A stretch of DNA of 64,000 nt from Flavobacterium oncorhynchi. Lineage in GTDB: Bacteria; Bacteroidota; Bacteroidia; Flavobacteriales; Flavobacteriaceae. The notes beneath the pieces were generated by a model, which saw only the letters and a program-made list of their open reading frames with translations, was not told the DNA's origin and ran no database searches. A program made the translations under genes and the position numbers. Every line of letters begins with the position of its first letter. The stretch's first letter is position 1. This document shows, piece by piece, positions 52,555 through 60,976 of the stretch. The stretch covers positions 134,612 through 198,611 of the forward strand of contig NZ_MUHA01000005.1 of assembly GCF_002217355.1 (NCBI RefSeq), read 5' to 3'.

Positions 52555-53148
52555 ATGAACACATCAGCCTTATTAGATCAAATTGCTTTTATAAAAGAAA
52601 TTGATAAAGTAAAATACATTCAGCGCAAGACAAAACTATTCAACAGCGATCGATGCGAAAATGATGCTGAACACAGCTGGCATTTAGCTTTAATGGCGAT
52701 TGTTTTGGCAGGACACTCAAATGAACCAATTGATGTTTTAAAAGTGGTAAAAATGGTTTTGATACATGATATTGTAGAAATTGATGCAGGTGATGTTTTT
52801 ATATATGATACGGTAAAAAGTCATGATAATACGGATGAGGAACGATTGGCGGCGAATCGCATTTTTGGTTTACTTCCAAAAAGTCAGGCTGAAGAATTGA
52901 TTTCTATTTGGGAAGAGTTTGAAGCCGGAGAAACCAACGAAGCGAAATTCGCAAGATCAATGGACAGATTAGAGCCTTTATTGCAGAACACATCTAATAA
53001 CGGCGGAACATGGAAAGAGTTTGACGTGAATTATGATAAGGTTTACGAGAAAAAAAGTGTAATTAAAAATGGTTCAACATCCTTATGGAATTATGCAGAA
53101 GGTTTAATTAATGAAAGTGTTGAAAAAGGAATTTTGAAAAAAGAATAA
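52555..53148 (+). CDS. HD-domain 5'-nucleotidase (YfbR/HDDC2-like)
   Basis: A 197-residue HD protein with the metal ligands in CENDAEHSWHLALMAI (His), VLIHDIVEIDAGD (HD) and a distal Asp in RSMDRLEPLLQ. This arrangement matches the YfbR/HDDC2 branch, which dephosphorylates deoxynucleoside monophosphates. It is divergent from the persulfide operon and transcribed alone. Confidence 0.9.
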   Translation: MNTSALLDQIAFIKEIDKVKYIQRKTKLFNSDRCENDAEHSWHLALMAIVLAGHSNEPIDVLKVVKMVLIHDIVEIDAGDVFIYDTVKSHDNTDEERLAANRIFGLLPKSQAEELISIWEEFEAGETNEAKFARSMDRLEPLLQNTSNNGGTWKEFDVNYDKVYEKKSVIKNGSTSLWNYAEGLINESVEKGILKKE

Positions 53149-53164
53149 AATGCTTTACACAATC

Positions 53165-53268
53165 TTGTCATTTCGACCGAAGGGAGAAATCACACTAGTA
53201 ACTCTACAATGTAAACCCAATCTTTGTTGATTATCGCGTGTGATTTCTCCCTTCGGTCGAAATGACAA
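53165..53268. repeat. 31-base perfect inverted repeat, TTGTCATTTCGACC family
   Basis: Arms of 31 bases, 53165-53195 and 53238-53268, match without a mismatch and flank 42 bases. No coding capacity. Decayed relatives lie at 33688-33793, about 15599-15625 and 57717-57787. It follows the HD gene and may also end its transcript. Confidence 0.8.
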
Positions 53269-53366
53269 ACTTTGGTTAGATTGTAATAAATCATAAGTGT
53301 AATTCATACTTTTAAATTGTTGAAAAGTTTAACGAATATTGGGAGATAAACTTTTTTTTAAGAGGC

Positions 53367-53394
53367 TTTGTTCGGGTTGTAATGGTTAAATTTG
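53367..53394 (+). promoter_or_regulatory. cydAB promoter (TTTG-N16-TAAATTTG)
   Basis: The -7 box TAAATTTG is at 53387-53394 with TTTG at 53367-53370. The longer cydA reading would start at a TTG inside the -7 box, so the ATG at 53422 is preferred. Confidence 0.6.
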
Positions 53395-53421
53395 TGGAAC
53401 TTCATAAACAAATTACCACTT

Positions 53422-54765
53422 ATGGAAGAAATGCTCTTTTATGACCGAATGCAATTTGCCTTCACCATTACTTTTCATTATCTTTTTCCGCAGCTTACAA
53501 TGGGACTTTCTTTGATCATTGTATACTTCAAATGGAAATATTTAAAAACTAAAAACGAACAATACAATCACGCCACCCATTTTTGGATGAAAATCTTCGC
53601 CCTCAATTTTGCAATGGGCGTTGTAACAGGAATTCCAATGGAGTTTCAGTTTGGAACCAATTGGGCAAAATTCTCCGAATTAACGGGAGGAATTATTGGT
53701 CAGACGCTTGCCATGGAAGGAATGTTTTCATTCTTTTTAGAATCTTCTTTTCTAGGTATATTTTTATTTGGCGAAAAACTTCTTGGGCATAAATGGCATT
53801 TTGTAACTGGATTATTAATTTGCATTGGTTCTTGGGCCAGCGGATTTTTAATTATTGCGACACATTCATGGATGCAGAATCCTGTAGGTTATGAAATTCT
53901 TGAAAACGGAAAATTTGTACTTAATAATTTTCAAGCTTTGTTTTTAAATCCGTGGCTTTGGCCTTCTTATCTCCACAATCAAGCAGCTTCTATGGTAACA
54001 AGTTCTTTTGTTGTTGCTGGAATTGGAGCTTTTTATATTTTGAGTAAGAAGAATGTTTCTTTTGGGAAATTGTTCTTGAAAACGGGAGTTATCTTCGGAT
54101 TGATTTCGAGTATAATCGTTGCAATGCCAACTGGAGATTTACTGGCAAAAAATGTTGTAAAGTATCAACCTGTAACTTTTGCTGCAATGGAAGGGATTTT
54201 TCATACCGAGAAAAAAGGTTCTGAAATTGTTTTAATAGGTCAGCCCGATGTAAAAGATAAAAAATTGGATAACAAAATCGCGGTTCCTAATATTTTAAGT
54301 TTCCTTACTTATGGAAACTGGGAGCAGGAAATAAAAGGTTTGGATCAGTTTGAAGAAGATTTACATCCAACTAATATTTCTGGATTATATTATGCATATC
54401 ATATTATGGTGGGACTTGGAACGGTGTTTATTGGTTTAATGATGATTTCACTTTTTCAATTAATCAGAGGGAAATTGTTTGAAACCAAATGGATTTTGTG
54501 GTCGTTAATGTTCATGATGCCATTTCCGTATATTGCCAATACAACAGGTTGGTATACAGCCGAATTAGGAAGGCAGCCTTGGCTTGTTTACAATTTAATG
54601 CGAACTGCAGCAGGTGCTTCACCAACGGTTTCATCTGGTAATACTTTGTTTACATTACTTGGTTTTATTGGTTTGTATCTTTTACTTGGAATGTTGTTTC
54701 TGCTTTTGATTGGAAAAATTATCAATAAAGGCCCTCATCAAGAAGGCATAACTGAAAATATATAA
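53422..54765 (+). CDS. cydA: Cytochrome bd oxidase subunit I
   Basis: Start at the ATG 53422 (MEEMLFYDRMQFAFTITFHY). The 447-residue membrane protein carries the three heme sites of a quinol oxidase: an axial His in TITFHYLFPQL, a Met in the C-terminal part and the signature GRQPWLVYNLMRT. The quinol loop is short, so it is of the short-Q-loop type usual in this phylum. cydB begins two bases after its stop. It reduces oxygen at low levels and tolerates sulfide in other bacteria, which fits the sulfide genes around it. Confidence 0.95.
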   Translation: MEEMLFYDRMQFAFTITFHYLFPQLTMGLSLIIVYFKWKYLKTKNEQYNHATHFWMKIFALNFAMGVVTGIPMEFQFGTNWAKFSELTGGIIGQTLAMEGMFSFFLESSFLGIFLFGEKLLGHKWHFVTGLLICIGSWASGFLIIATHSWMQNPVGYEILENGKFVLNNFQALFLNPWLWPSYLHNQAASMVTSSFVVAGIGAFYILSKKNVSFGKLFLKTGVIFGLISSIIVAMPTGDLLAKNVVKYQPVTFAAMEGIFHTEKKGSEIVLIGQPDVKDKKLDNKIAVPNILSFLTYGNWEQEIKGLDQFEEDLHPTNISGLYYAYHIMVGLGTVFIGLMMISLFQLIRGKLFETKWILWSLMFMMPFPYIANTTGWYTAELGRQPWLVYNLMRTAAGASPTVSSGNTLFTLLGFIGLYLLLGMLFLLLIGKIINKGPHQEGITENI

Positions 54766-54767
54766 GT

Positions 54768-55844
54768 ATGGAATTTTTTTGGTACGTAGTTTTAATGGGA
54801 ATTTTGGCTGTTTATCTGGTTTTAGACGGTTATGATTTTGGAGCAGGAATTATTCATTTATTTTTTGCAAAAACAGAAAAAGATAAAAAAGCAATTACAA
54901 GTGCTATTGGTCCGTTTTGGGATGCCAATGAAGTTTGGCTGATTGCGGCAGGAGGTGTTTTGTTTTTTGCTTTTCCAACTTTATATGCTTCTTCTTTCAG
55001 CGGATTTTATCTGCCTTTGATTATGATTTTGTGGCTTTTGATTTTTCGTGCAATCGGACTTGAAATGCGCGGGCAGATTCATCATCCAATGTGGGAAACA
55101 ATTTGGGATAAAGCTTTCGGGATTGCAAGTTTACTTTTGGCGCTTTTCTTCGGGATTGCTTTAGGAAATATTGTTCGTGGCGTAAATCTCGGAATGGTGC
55201 AAAACGGTGTTTCTACACAAGAAGCACATTTTTTCTTTCTGCCTTTATGGAATCCAACGTTTAGTCCGCAGGCAAGTGAATTAGGAATTATAGATTGGTT
55301 TACACTTTTTCTAGGTATTGTGAGTGTCGTGGCGCTAACTATTCACGGTGCGAACTGGATTATTTATAAAACAAATTCAGCTTTGAATCCGCAGCTTAAA
55401 AATGTGGTATTTAAGTTGAATATTGTACTCTTGATTTTAGTTTGTATTTCTTTGCAAATTTGGCATTTTATAGAACCTAAACCGTTTCATAATTTCATAG
55501 AAAATCCTATTCTTTGGTTTTTTCCGCTTTTGACTTTTGTTGGAATTTTAGGATTGTTTAAAGTGCGCTCGTTTAAAAAAGATGGTCACGGATTTCTGTT
55601 TTCAACCTTGTTTTTGCTGGGAGGATTTGCTTCAACAGCAGTTTCCATTTTCCCGAATGTTTTACCTTCAACAAATAATGTAAATCCTTCGCTGACAATT
55701 TACAATACTGCAGCTCACGAATATGGATTGAATGTTGGATTGAGCTGGTTTTTTATAGCGCTGTTTTTAGTTATCATTTATTTTATTATTCAGTATAAGG
55801 TTTTTAGCGGAAAAATGGATGATATTGGATATGGAGAGCATTAA
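54768..55844 (+). CDS. cydB: Cytochrome bd oxidase subunit II
   Basis: A 358-residue, roughly nine-helix partner of CydA. It starts MEFFWYVVLMGILAVYLVLDGYDFGAGI, with GPFWDANEVWLIAAGGVLFFAFP, family hallmarks. No cydX-like small ORF was recognised behind it. A terminator follows at 55899. Confidence 0.95.
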   Translation: MEFFWYVVLMGILAVYLVLDGYDFGAGIIHLFFAKTEKDKKAITSAIGPFWDANEVWLIAAGGVLFFAFPTLYASSFSGFYLPLIMILWLLIFRAIGLEMRGQIHHPMWETIWDKAFGIASLLLALFFGIALGNIVRGVNLGMVQNGVSTQEAHFFFLPLWNPTFSPQASELGIIDWFTLFLGIVSVVALTIHGANWIIYKTNSALNPQLKNVVFKLNIVLLILVCISLQIWHFIEPKPFHNFIENPILWFFPLLTFVGILGLFKVRSFKKDGHGFLFSTLFLLGGFASTAVSIFPNVLPSTNNVNPSLTIYNTAAHEYGLNVGLSWFFIALFLVIIYFIIQYKVFSGKMDDIGYGEH

Positions 55845-55898
55845 GATGTTTTTGTAGCCACGAATTCACGAATTTTTACTAATTAATTATATGTATAG

Positions 55899-55918
55899 CC
55901 TTCAGTTTTAACTGGAGG
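55899..55918 (+). terminator. Terminator of cydAB
   Basis: Arms CCTTCAGTT and AACTGGAGG (one G-T pair) around two bases, followed by T8. It lies 54 bases behind cydB, after a CCACGAATTCACG fragment (55858-55870). Confidence 0.75.
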
Positions 55919-56134
55919 TTTTTTTTATTCATATACGACAGGCTTTAGAAAAAAAGCGCTAAAAACTATTTAAATTGAAAAGAATAATTGATTTTAAACA
56001 TGAAGTTATTTTGTTCAAAAAGATAAAAGAGATTCAATTAAATGCTGGATGACCATGTTTTAAATAAACTGGACTATAAAGTTGTTTGATCTTTAAGATA
56101 TTTTCGCTTTTTTTAATTAAAACATTTTATAATA

Positions 56135-56590
56135 ATGGATTACAAAATCAAAAAAGCAAGTCTTGAAGACCTCAACGAAGCAGCAGAACTTTTTAATCTT
56201 TATCGTGTTTTTTATCGTCAGGAATCTGATGTCGAAAAAGGAAAAGCATTTCTTAAAGAGCGATTGTTAAATAATGAATCAGACATTTTTCTAGTGATCA
56301 CAAACGGAAAAGCTGTAGGCTTTGTACAGCTTTATAAATTATTTCATTACACAAAATTGCAAAAGCAATGGCTGCTTAGTGATCTTTTTGTACATCCTGA
56401 TTATCGTGGTAAAGGATTATCTGTTGCATTAATTGATCGAAGTAAACAATGGTGTGAAGAAACAAATGCCTGCGGTTTGATGTTGGAAACAGAAAAAACA
56501 AATGATATAGGCAATCAGTTGTATCCACGTTGCGGATTTGAATACGACGGCCTACACAATTATTATCATTGGTGGCGAACAGATAAATAA
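56135..56590 (+). CDS. GNAT-family acetyltransferase
   Basis: A 151-residue N-acetyltransferase. The acetyl-CoA loop is in LSDLFVHPDYRGKGLSVALIDRS (R-G-K-G), then MLETEKTNDIGNQLYPRCGF, which is typical of the PA4866/phosphinothricin-like branch. Substrate unknown. Transcribed alone and closed by a strong terminator. Confidence 0.9.
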   Translation: MDYKIKKASLEDLNEAAELFNLYRVFYRQESDVEKGKAFLKERLLNNESDIFLVITNGKAVGFVQLYKLFHYTKLQKQWLLSDLFVHPDYRGKGLSVALIDRSKQWCEETNACGLMLETEKTNDIGNQLYPRCGFEYDGLHNYYHWWRTDK

Positions 56591-56671
56591 ACAACAAGGT
56601 TTAATCTGTTAATTTTGACAGCCGTATTAAATTAAAGATAAATACGATCACGAATATAGTACCCTAAAAAG

Positions 56672-56703
56672 AAATCCGTTTATTGTTTAAAATAAACGGA
56701 TTT
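56672..56703 (+). terminator. Terminator after the acetyltransferase gene
   Basis: Perfect 13-base arms AAATCCGTTTATT and AATAAACGGATTT around six bases, ending in T6. Confidence 0.85.
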
Positions 56704-56802
56704 TTTAATTTGATCTTTGTCAAAATTCAAGACTTTGGCAAAGATCTCCACAAGTAAACTAAATTGGAAAATCTTTAAAAATCTGCATGAAAGAAATTCA
56801 TA

Positions 56803-57588
56803 TTAAAATAAAACTTCTTTTGTAATAATATAAAACCCCATTACGAGAACAAACCAGCCAAAAAGCGGTTTTAATTTTGTTCCGTCTATTTTTTTAGAAA
56901 GCTGACTTCCGATAAACATCCCTAAAAGTGCCATTGCTGAAACACCTAACAAAAAAGTATAATCAATAGGAGTTCCAATGTATAAATCGCCTCCAAAACC
57001 TATTGAGGAATTAATGGTAATAATCAATAATGAAGTTCCTACGGCCTGTTTCATTGGTAAATTAGCAAAGAATAAAAGTGCAGGAATGATTAAAAATCCG
57101 CCGCCGGCTCCAAGAAATCCTGTGACGATTCCGACCAAAAAGCCAATGAAACTTAATTGCAGATAATTGGTTTCGGCAGTTTTTATTTCGGGCTGCGGTT
57201 TTCGAATCATCGAAATCGCGGCTGTTATCATCAAAACCGAAAAGACAATCATAATCAGAAAATCTTTTGAAACGGAATAAGAGGCAATTGAAAATAGAGT
57301 AGAAGCAATTTTAGGAAAAATAACTTCACGAATAATCAGTATTGAAATTACAGAAGGTATTGCAAAATATAATGCCGATTTGAGTTTTAGATTTCCCATT
57401 TTATAATGACTGTAACTGCCGAATAAAGCCGTTAAGCCAACAATAAATAAAGAGTACGAAGTTGCTTGTTCTGGATTTACTTTAAACAAATACACCAAAA
57501 TAGGAATAGTCAAGATAGAACCGCCGCCGCCAATTAAGCCAAGAGAAATTCCGATAATGATTGAAGCAAAATAGCCTAAATATTCCAT
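56803..57588 (-). CDS. TSUP-family (TauE/SafE) sulfite or sulfur-anion permease
   Basis: A 261-residue membrane protein with about eight helices and two family repeats: GISLGLIGGGGSILTIPILVYL at the N-terminus and GIVTGFLGAGGGFLIIPALLFF in the middle. TSUP proteins export sulfite or other sulfur anions; here the product of persulfide oxidation would be the natural cargo. The gene carries the same Crp/Fnr-like site in its promoter as the persulfide operon. Confidence 0.92.
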   Translation of the reverse strand: MEYLGYFASIIIGISLGLIGGGGSILTIPILVYLFKVNPEQATSYSLFIVGLTALFGSYSHYKMGNLKLKSALYFAIPSVISILIIREVIFPKIASTLFSIASYSVSKDFLIMIVFSVLMITAAISMIRKPQPEIKTAETNYLQLSFIGFLVGIVTGFLGAGGGFLIIPALLFFANLPMKQAVGTSLLIITINSSIGFGGDLYIGTPIDYTFLLGVSAMALLGMFIGSQLSKKIDGTKLKPLFGWFVLVMGFYIITKEVLF

Positions 57589-57604
57589 TGTATTTATTTT
57601 TATG

Positions 57605-57612
57605 CAAAGTTG
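57605..57612 (-). promoter_or_regulatory. Promoter -7 box of the TSUP gene (CAACTTTG)
   Basis: Matches TAnnTTTG in five of six fixed positions. The weak box would fit a promoter that needs an activator. Confidence 0.45.
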
Positions 57613-57634
57613 CTTCAGAAATTAGAATTCTACG

Positions 57635-57648
57635 GTAACATTTATCAC
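57635..57648. promoter_or_regulatory. Candidate Crp/Fnr activator site (GTAACATTTATCAC)
   Basis: Reverse complement GTGATAAATGTTAC differs from the site in front of the persulfide operon at two inner bases only. Its centre is again 36.5 bases from the downstream edge of the -7 box. Confidence 0.65.
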
Positions 57649-57667
57649 AGAAGAATGTTTTTGTTTT

Positions 57668-57818
57668 TTGCCGCGAATTACACCAATTTTTACGAATTTG
57701 ATTTGTTGAAACTATTGTCAGTTTGAGCATCCCGAAGATTCAGGAGAGAATCCGCATAGCATTTCGACTTCGCTCAATGTGACAGTGTAATTCGTGAAAA
57801 TTGGTGAAATTCGAGGCA
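57668..57818. repeat. Nested dispersed repeats
   Basis: An outer inverted pair, TGCCGCGAATTACACCAATT (57668-57687) and AATTGGTGAAATTCGAGGCA in complement sense (57799-57818), encloses a decayed TTTCGAC family element (57717-57787). One family has therefore inserted into the other. Confidence 0.6.
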
Positions 57819-57821
57819 AAC

Positions 57822-58448
57822 TTATTTCAAAAGTTCAATTTGATTTCGGTTGAGTTTGACTAAACCTCGCTGCTCCATTTTTTTTAGTAATCTGGAAACA
57901 ACCTCTCGGGATGTATTTAATTCTGTTGCTATTTCCTGATGTGAAAGATTAACTTGTGAACAGCCGCAGGCATCAGAATGTCTTTTTAAGTAAAATTCTA
58001 AACGTTCATCCATAGAACGGAAAGCAATATTGTCGACAACTTCTAGTACTTCCTCAAAGCGGCTTCTATAAGTTTCGATTACAAATTCGTACCAAGATCT
58101 GTGTTCCATCATCCATTTGTCCATCATTTGCAGCGGAATCATCATGACAGAAACGTCTTCGACTACTTTGGCCATAATCTGGCTTTTTTCGCTTTTAGCT
58201 GTGCAAATCATAGAGATCGCGCAGGCTTGTCCAGGTTGAAGATAATACATTAAAAATTCACCTCCATCTTCGCCTTCGCGATAAATTTTTATTTTTCCTT
58301 TAGTAATCAAAACCGTGTTTTTAATGTACTGTCCGGTTCGCATCAAAATTGTTCCGGCTTCAAAATCTTGAAGACTTCCGTTTTCTTCAATAGTAGCAAT
58401 AAGTTCACTGGAGAAATTAGGAAAGGTATTTTTTAATGAATGTTGCAT
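57822..58448 (-). CDS. Crp/Fnr-family transcription regulator
   Basis: A 208-residue regulator with a cyclic-nucleotide-binding-type beta-roll (about 20-110), a long dimerisation helix (about 115-150) and a C-terminal winged HTH (LSHQEIATELNTSREVVSRLLKKMEQRG in pieces). The recognition helix has the Crp/Fnr E-x-x-SR pattern. No four-Cys FNR cluster is present; the Cys are 76, 82, 161 and 163, the last two forming a CGC just before the HTH. By neighbourhood and shared sites it should activate the persulfide operon and the TSUP gene. Sensing of persulfide by the CxC is a guess. Confidence 0.92.
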   Translation of the reverse strand: MQHSLKNTFPNFSSELIATIEENGSLQDFEAGTILMRTGQYIKNTVLITKGKIKIYREGEDGGEFLMYYLQPGQACAISMICTAKSEKSQIMAKVVEDVSVMMIPLQMMDKWMMEHRSWYEFVIETYRSRFEEVLEVVDNIAFRSMDERLEFYLKRHSDACGCSQVNLSHQEIATELNTSREVVSRLLKKMEQRGLVKLNRNQIELLK

Positions 58449-58807
58449 TGTATCGTTTTTTTGCCGTGAATTTCACAAATTAACACTAATTTATTTGTGA
58501 GAATTTATGAAATTTTAGGCTGGTATTATTGTCAAAATCGAATTAAAAATTATAATTTTTTACAAAGATAATGGATTCTGCTGGCATTAATTGTGGTAAA
58601 ATTATAATTAACAGGTATTTTGCTTAAATGAAAAAATCCTATTTTCTATCGATTTTATAGGTTATATTTTTAAAAATAGTGAGTAAATTTGCCTTTCACT
58701 GATTATAATAATTTCTCTAAAACGTTTTCTGAGAATAATAATCGAAATCGCATTTGGTACGTTTTTCATGAGTAGAAACGTCGTAATTTTACAAAAACAC
58801 ATTTATT
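58449..58807. other. Gene-free stretch between divergent genes
   Basis: The 359 bases hold a decayed GCCGTGAATTTCAC repeat (about 58462-58516), a -7 box TATCTTTG for the Crp/Fnr gene on the minus strand (58563-58570), a plus-strand TAAATTTG (58686-58693) and an imperfect palindrome ACGTTT...AAACGT (58759-58781) shortly before the rhodanese gene. No GTRA-N6-TYAC site was found here. Confidence 0.5.
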
Positions 58808-59119
58808 ATGAATTTATCACAAGAAGATTGGGTTAATCAGCTGGCTGCTGACGAGAATGCAGTTATACTGGACGTAAGAACTGAGGACGAATTTAATGAT
58901 GGCTATATTGAAAATGCTTTAAACATTGATATCAATAAAGGTCAGGGTTTTATTTATGAAATTGAAGAATTAGATAAAAACAAAAATTACTATGTGTATT
59001 GTCGTTCTGGAGCTAGAAGTGCCAAAGCTTGTCAGATTATGAACGAATTGGGTATCGAAAATGCCTATAATCTGCTTGGTGGTATACTGGATTGGGAAGG
59101 CGAAACCGTACAACCATAA
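58808..59119 (+). CDS. Single-domain rhodanese
   Basis: A 103-residue sulfurtransferase with AVILDVRTEDEFNDGYIENALNI and the catalytic loop YVYCRSGARSAKA (Cys about 72). It moves sulfane sulfur from persulfide or thiosulfate to thiols. It is cytoplasmic and starts apart from the sulfur operon, closed by its own terminator. Confidence 0.93.
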   Translation: MNLSQEDWVNQLAADENAVILDVRTEDEFNDGYIENALNIDINKGQGFIYEIEELDKNKNYYVYCRSGARSAKACQIMNELGIENAYNLLGGILDWEGETVQP

Positions 59120-59127
59120 AAGAGAAG

Positions 59128-59150
59128 AAGAGGCAATTAAAGCCTCTTTT
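59128..59150 (+). terminator. Terminator after the rhodanese gene
   Basis: Arms AAGAGGC and GCCTCTT around seven bases, followed by T6. Confidence 0.8.
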
Positions 59151-59194
59151 TTCATTATAATGCTATTAATAACCAAATAATAAACAACCAAATT

Positions 59195-60775
59195 ATGAGT
59201 TTAATACCCGAAGAATTTGAAATTAAATCCCTGATAAATCAAGATACTTACCTTGTAAATGGAGAATTAAAACATTGGGCAGGACAAACCACACCTGTGT
59301 TTTCGACGATTTCTTCTACAGAAAAGTATACGCCTACTTTATTGGGTTCTATACCATTTATGGGAGAAGCTGAAGCTGCAGAAGTAGTTGAAGCTGCAAA
59401 TGCGGCTTATGATAAAGGGCAAGGTTTATGGCCAACAATGAAAGTGGCTGACCGTATTAAGTGTATGGAGAATTTCGTTAAACAAATGAAAGAAACCCGC
59501 GAAGAAGTCGTGAAGTACTTGATGTGGGAAATTGGAAAATCATTGGGAGATTCTCAAAAAGAGTTTGACAGAACGGTTGAATATATTTACGATACTATAG
59601 CAAGTTATAAAGAATTAAACGGACGCAGTTCGCATTTTGAAAAAGTACAAGGTGTAAATGCAATGATTCGCCGCGGACCTCTTGGCGTTGTGTTGTGTCT
59701 TGGACCTTACAACTATCCTTTAAACGAAACTTTCTCCTTGTTGATTCCAGCTTTAATTATGGGGAATACTGTGATCTTTAAGCCGGCTAAACACGGTGTT
59801 TTATGTATTTCGCCATTGTTAGAAGCTTTCAGAAGCAGTTTTCCAAAAGGCGTTATCAATATCGTTTATGGTCGCGGCCGTGAAGTAGCTTCTCCAATTA
59901 TGAAATCGGGTAAAATTGATGTTTTAGCATTAATTGGAAATAGTAAATCAGCAATTGCTTTGCAGGATCAGCATCCAAATAAAAACAGACTGCGTTTGAT
60001 TTTAGGTTTAGAAGCTAAAAATCCTGCTATTATTTTACCTGACGCCGATTTAGATTTGGCAATTCAAGAATGTATTACTGGAACTTTATCTTTTAACGGA
60101 CAAAGATGTACGGCATTAAAAGTTTTATATGTTCATGAATCAATTAGAGAAGAATTTAATAAAAGATTCTCTGAAAAAGTTGATGCTCTACAATTTGGAA
60201 ATCCATGGGAAAAAGGAGTGGCTTTAACACCGCTTCCAGAAACAGATAAACCACATTACATTCAAGGATTAATCGACGATGCTGTTCATAAAGGAGCTGA
60301 GATCTTGAATGAAAAAGGAGGAAAACACGCAGATAATTTTATTTTTCCAGCTGTTTTATATCCAGTAAACAGCAAAATGCGTGTGTACCATGAAGAACAG
60401 TTTGGTCCAGTAGTTCCAATTATTTCTTTTAAAGATATTAAAGAACCTTTAGAAGATATGGCTGAATCAAATTACGGACAGCAGGTAAGTTTGTTCGGAA
60501 AAGATATTAAAACTCTTGCGCCGCTTATTGATGCTTTAGTAAACTTAGTTTGCAGAGTAAACCTCAACAGTTCTTGTCAAAGAGGACCAGACGCATTCCC
60601 TTTTACAGGTCGTAAAGATTCTGCTGTGGGTACTTTAAGTATTCCAGATGCTTTACGTTCTTTCTCTATTCGTACGTTTGTCGCTTCAAAAGATATCGCT
60701 TATAACAATGAAATTCTGCAGGAATTGCTAAACAGCAAAGAATCAAATTTTATAAATACCGATTATATTTTGTAG
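59195..60775 (+). CDS. gapN: NADP-dependent glyceraldehyde-3-phosphate dehydrogenase (GapN-type aldehyde dehydrogenase)
   Basis: A 526-residue aldehyde-dehydrogenase-family enzyme. The catalytic Cys is in [18 protein letters not shown] and the general-base Glu in [10 protein letters not shown]. GapN-type marks are [28 protein letters not shown] and the Arg residues in that stretch that bind the phosphate. It would oxidise glyceraldehyde 3-phosphate to 3-phosphoglycerate with NADP, giving NADPH without ATP. Other aldehydes remain possible. Confidence 0.85.
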   Translation: MSLIPEEFEIKSLINQDTYLVNGELKHWAGQTTPVFSTISSTEKYTPTLLGSIPFMGEAEAAEVVEAANAAYDKGQGLWPTMKVADRIKCMENFVKQMKETREEVVKYLMWEIGKSLGDSQKEFDRTVEYIYDTIASYKELNGRSSHFEKVQGVNAMIRRGPLGVVLCLGPYNYPLNETFSLLIPALIMGNTVIFKPAKHGVLCISPLLEAFRSSFPKGVINIVYGRGREVASPIMKSGKIDVLALIGNSKSAIALQDQHPNKNRLRLILGLEAKNPAIILPDADLDLAIQECITGTLSFNGQRCTALKVLYVHESIREEFNKRFSEKVDALQFGNPWEKGVALTPLPETDKPHYIQGLIDDAVHKGAEILNEKGGKHADNFIFPAVLYPVNSKMRVYHEEQFGPVVPIISFKDIKEPLEDMAESNYGQQVSLFGKDIKTLAPLIDALVNLVCRVNLNSSCQRGPDAFPFTGRKDSAVGTLSIPDALRSFSIRTFVASKDIAYNNEILQELLNSKESNFINTDYIL

Positions 60776-60803
60776 CATCAAGGTTATATATTAATTGTAG
60801 ATA

Positions 60804-60833
60804 CCGTCCTGTTCTTTCTAGAATTGGGCGGTT
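60804..60833 (+). terminator. Terminator after gapN
   Basis: Arms ACCGTCC and GGGCGGT (one G-T pair) around 16 bases, followed by TTTTATTTTT. Loop is long, so confidence is moderate. Confidence 0.65.
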
Positions 60834-60976
60834 TTTATTTTTAATAGATTCTATAAGAACTAAATAGCTTTGGTGCTATGTGTTTTTTAATTGTAATTTT
60901 ATAAAGTTTTGTAACATTGTTTTGAAAAATGGGTCTTATATAAATCAATTTAAATTATCAAATCAAAAACCAGTTT

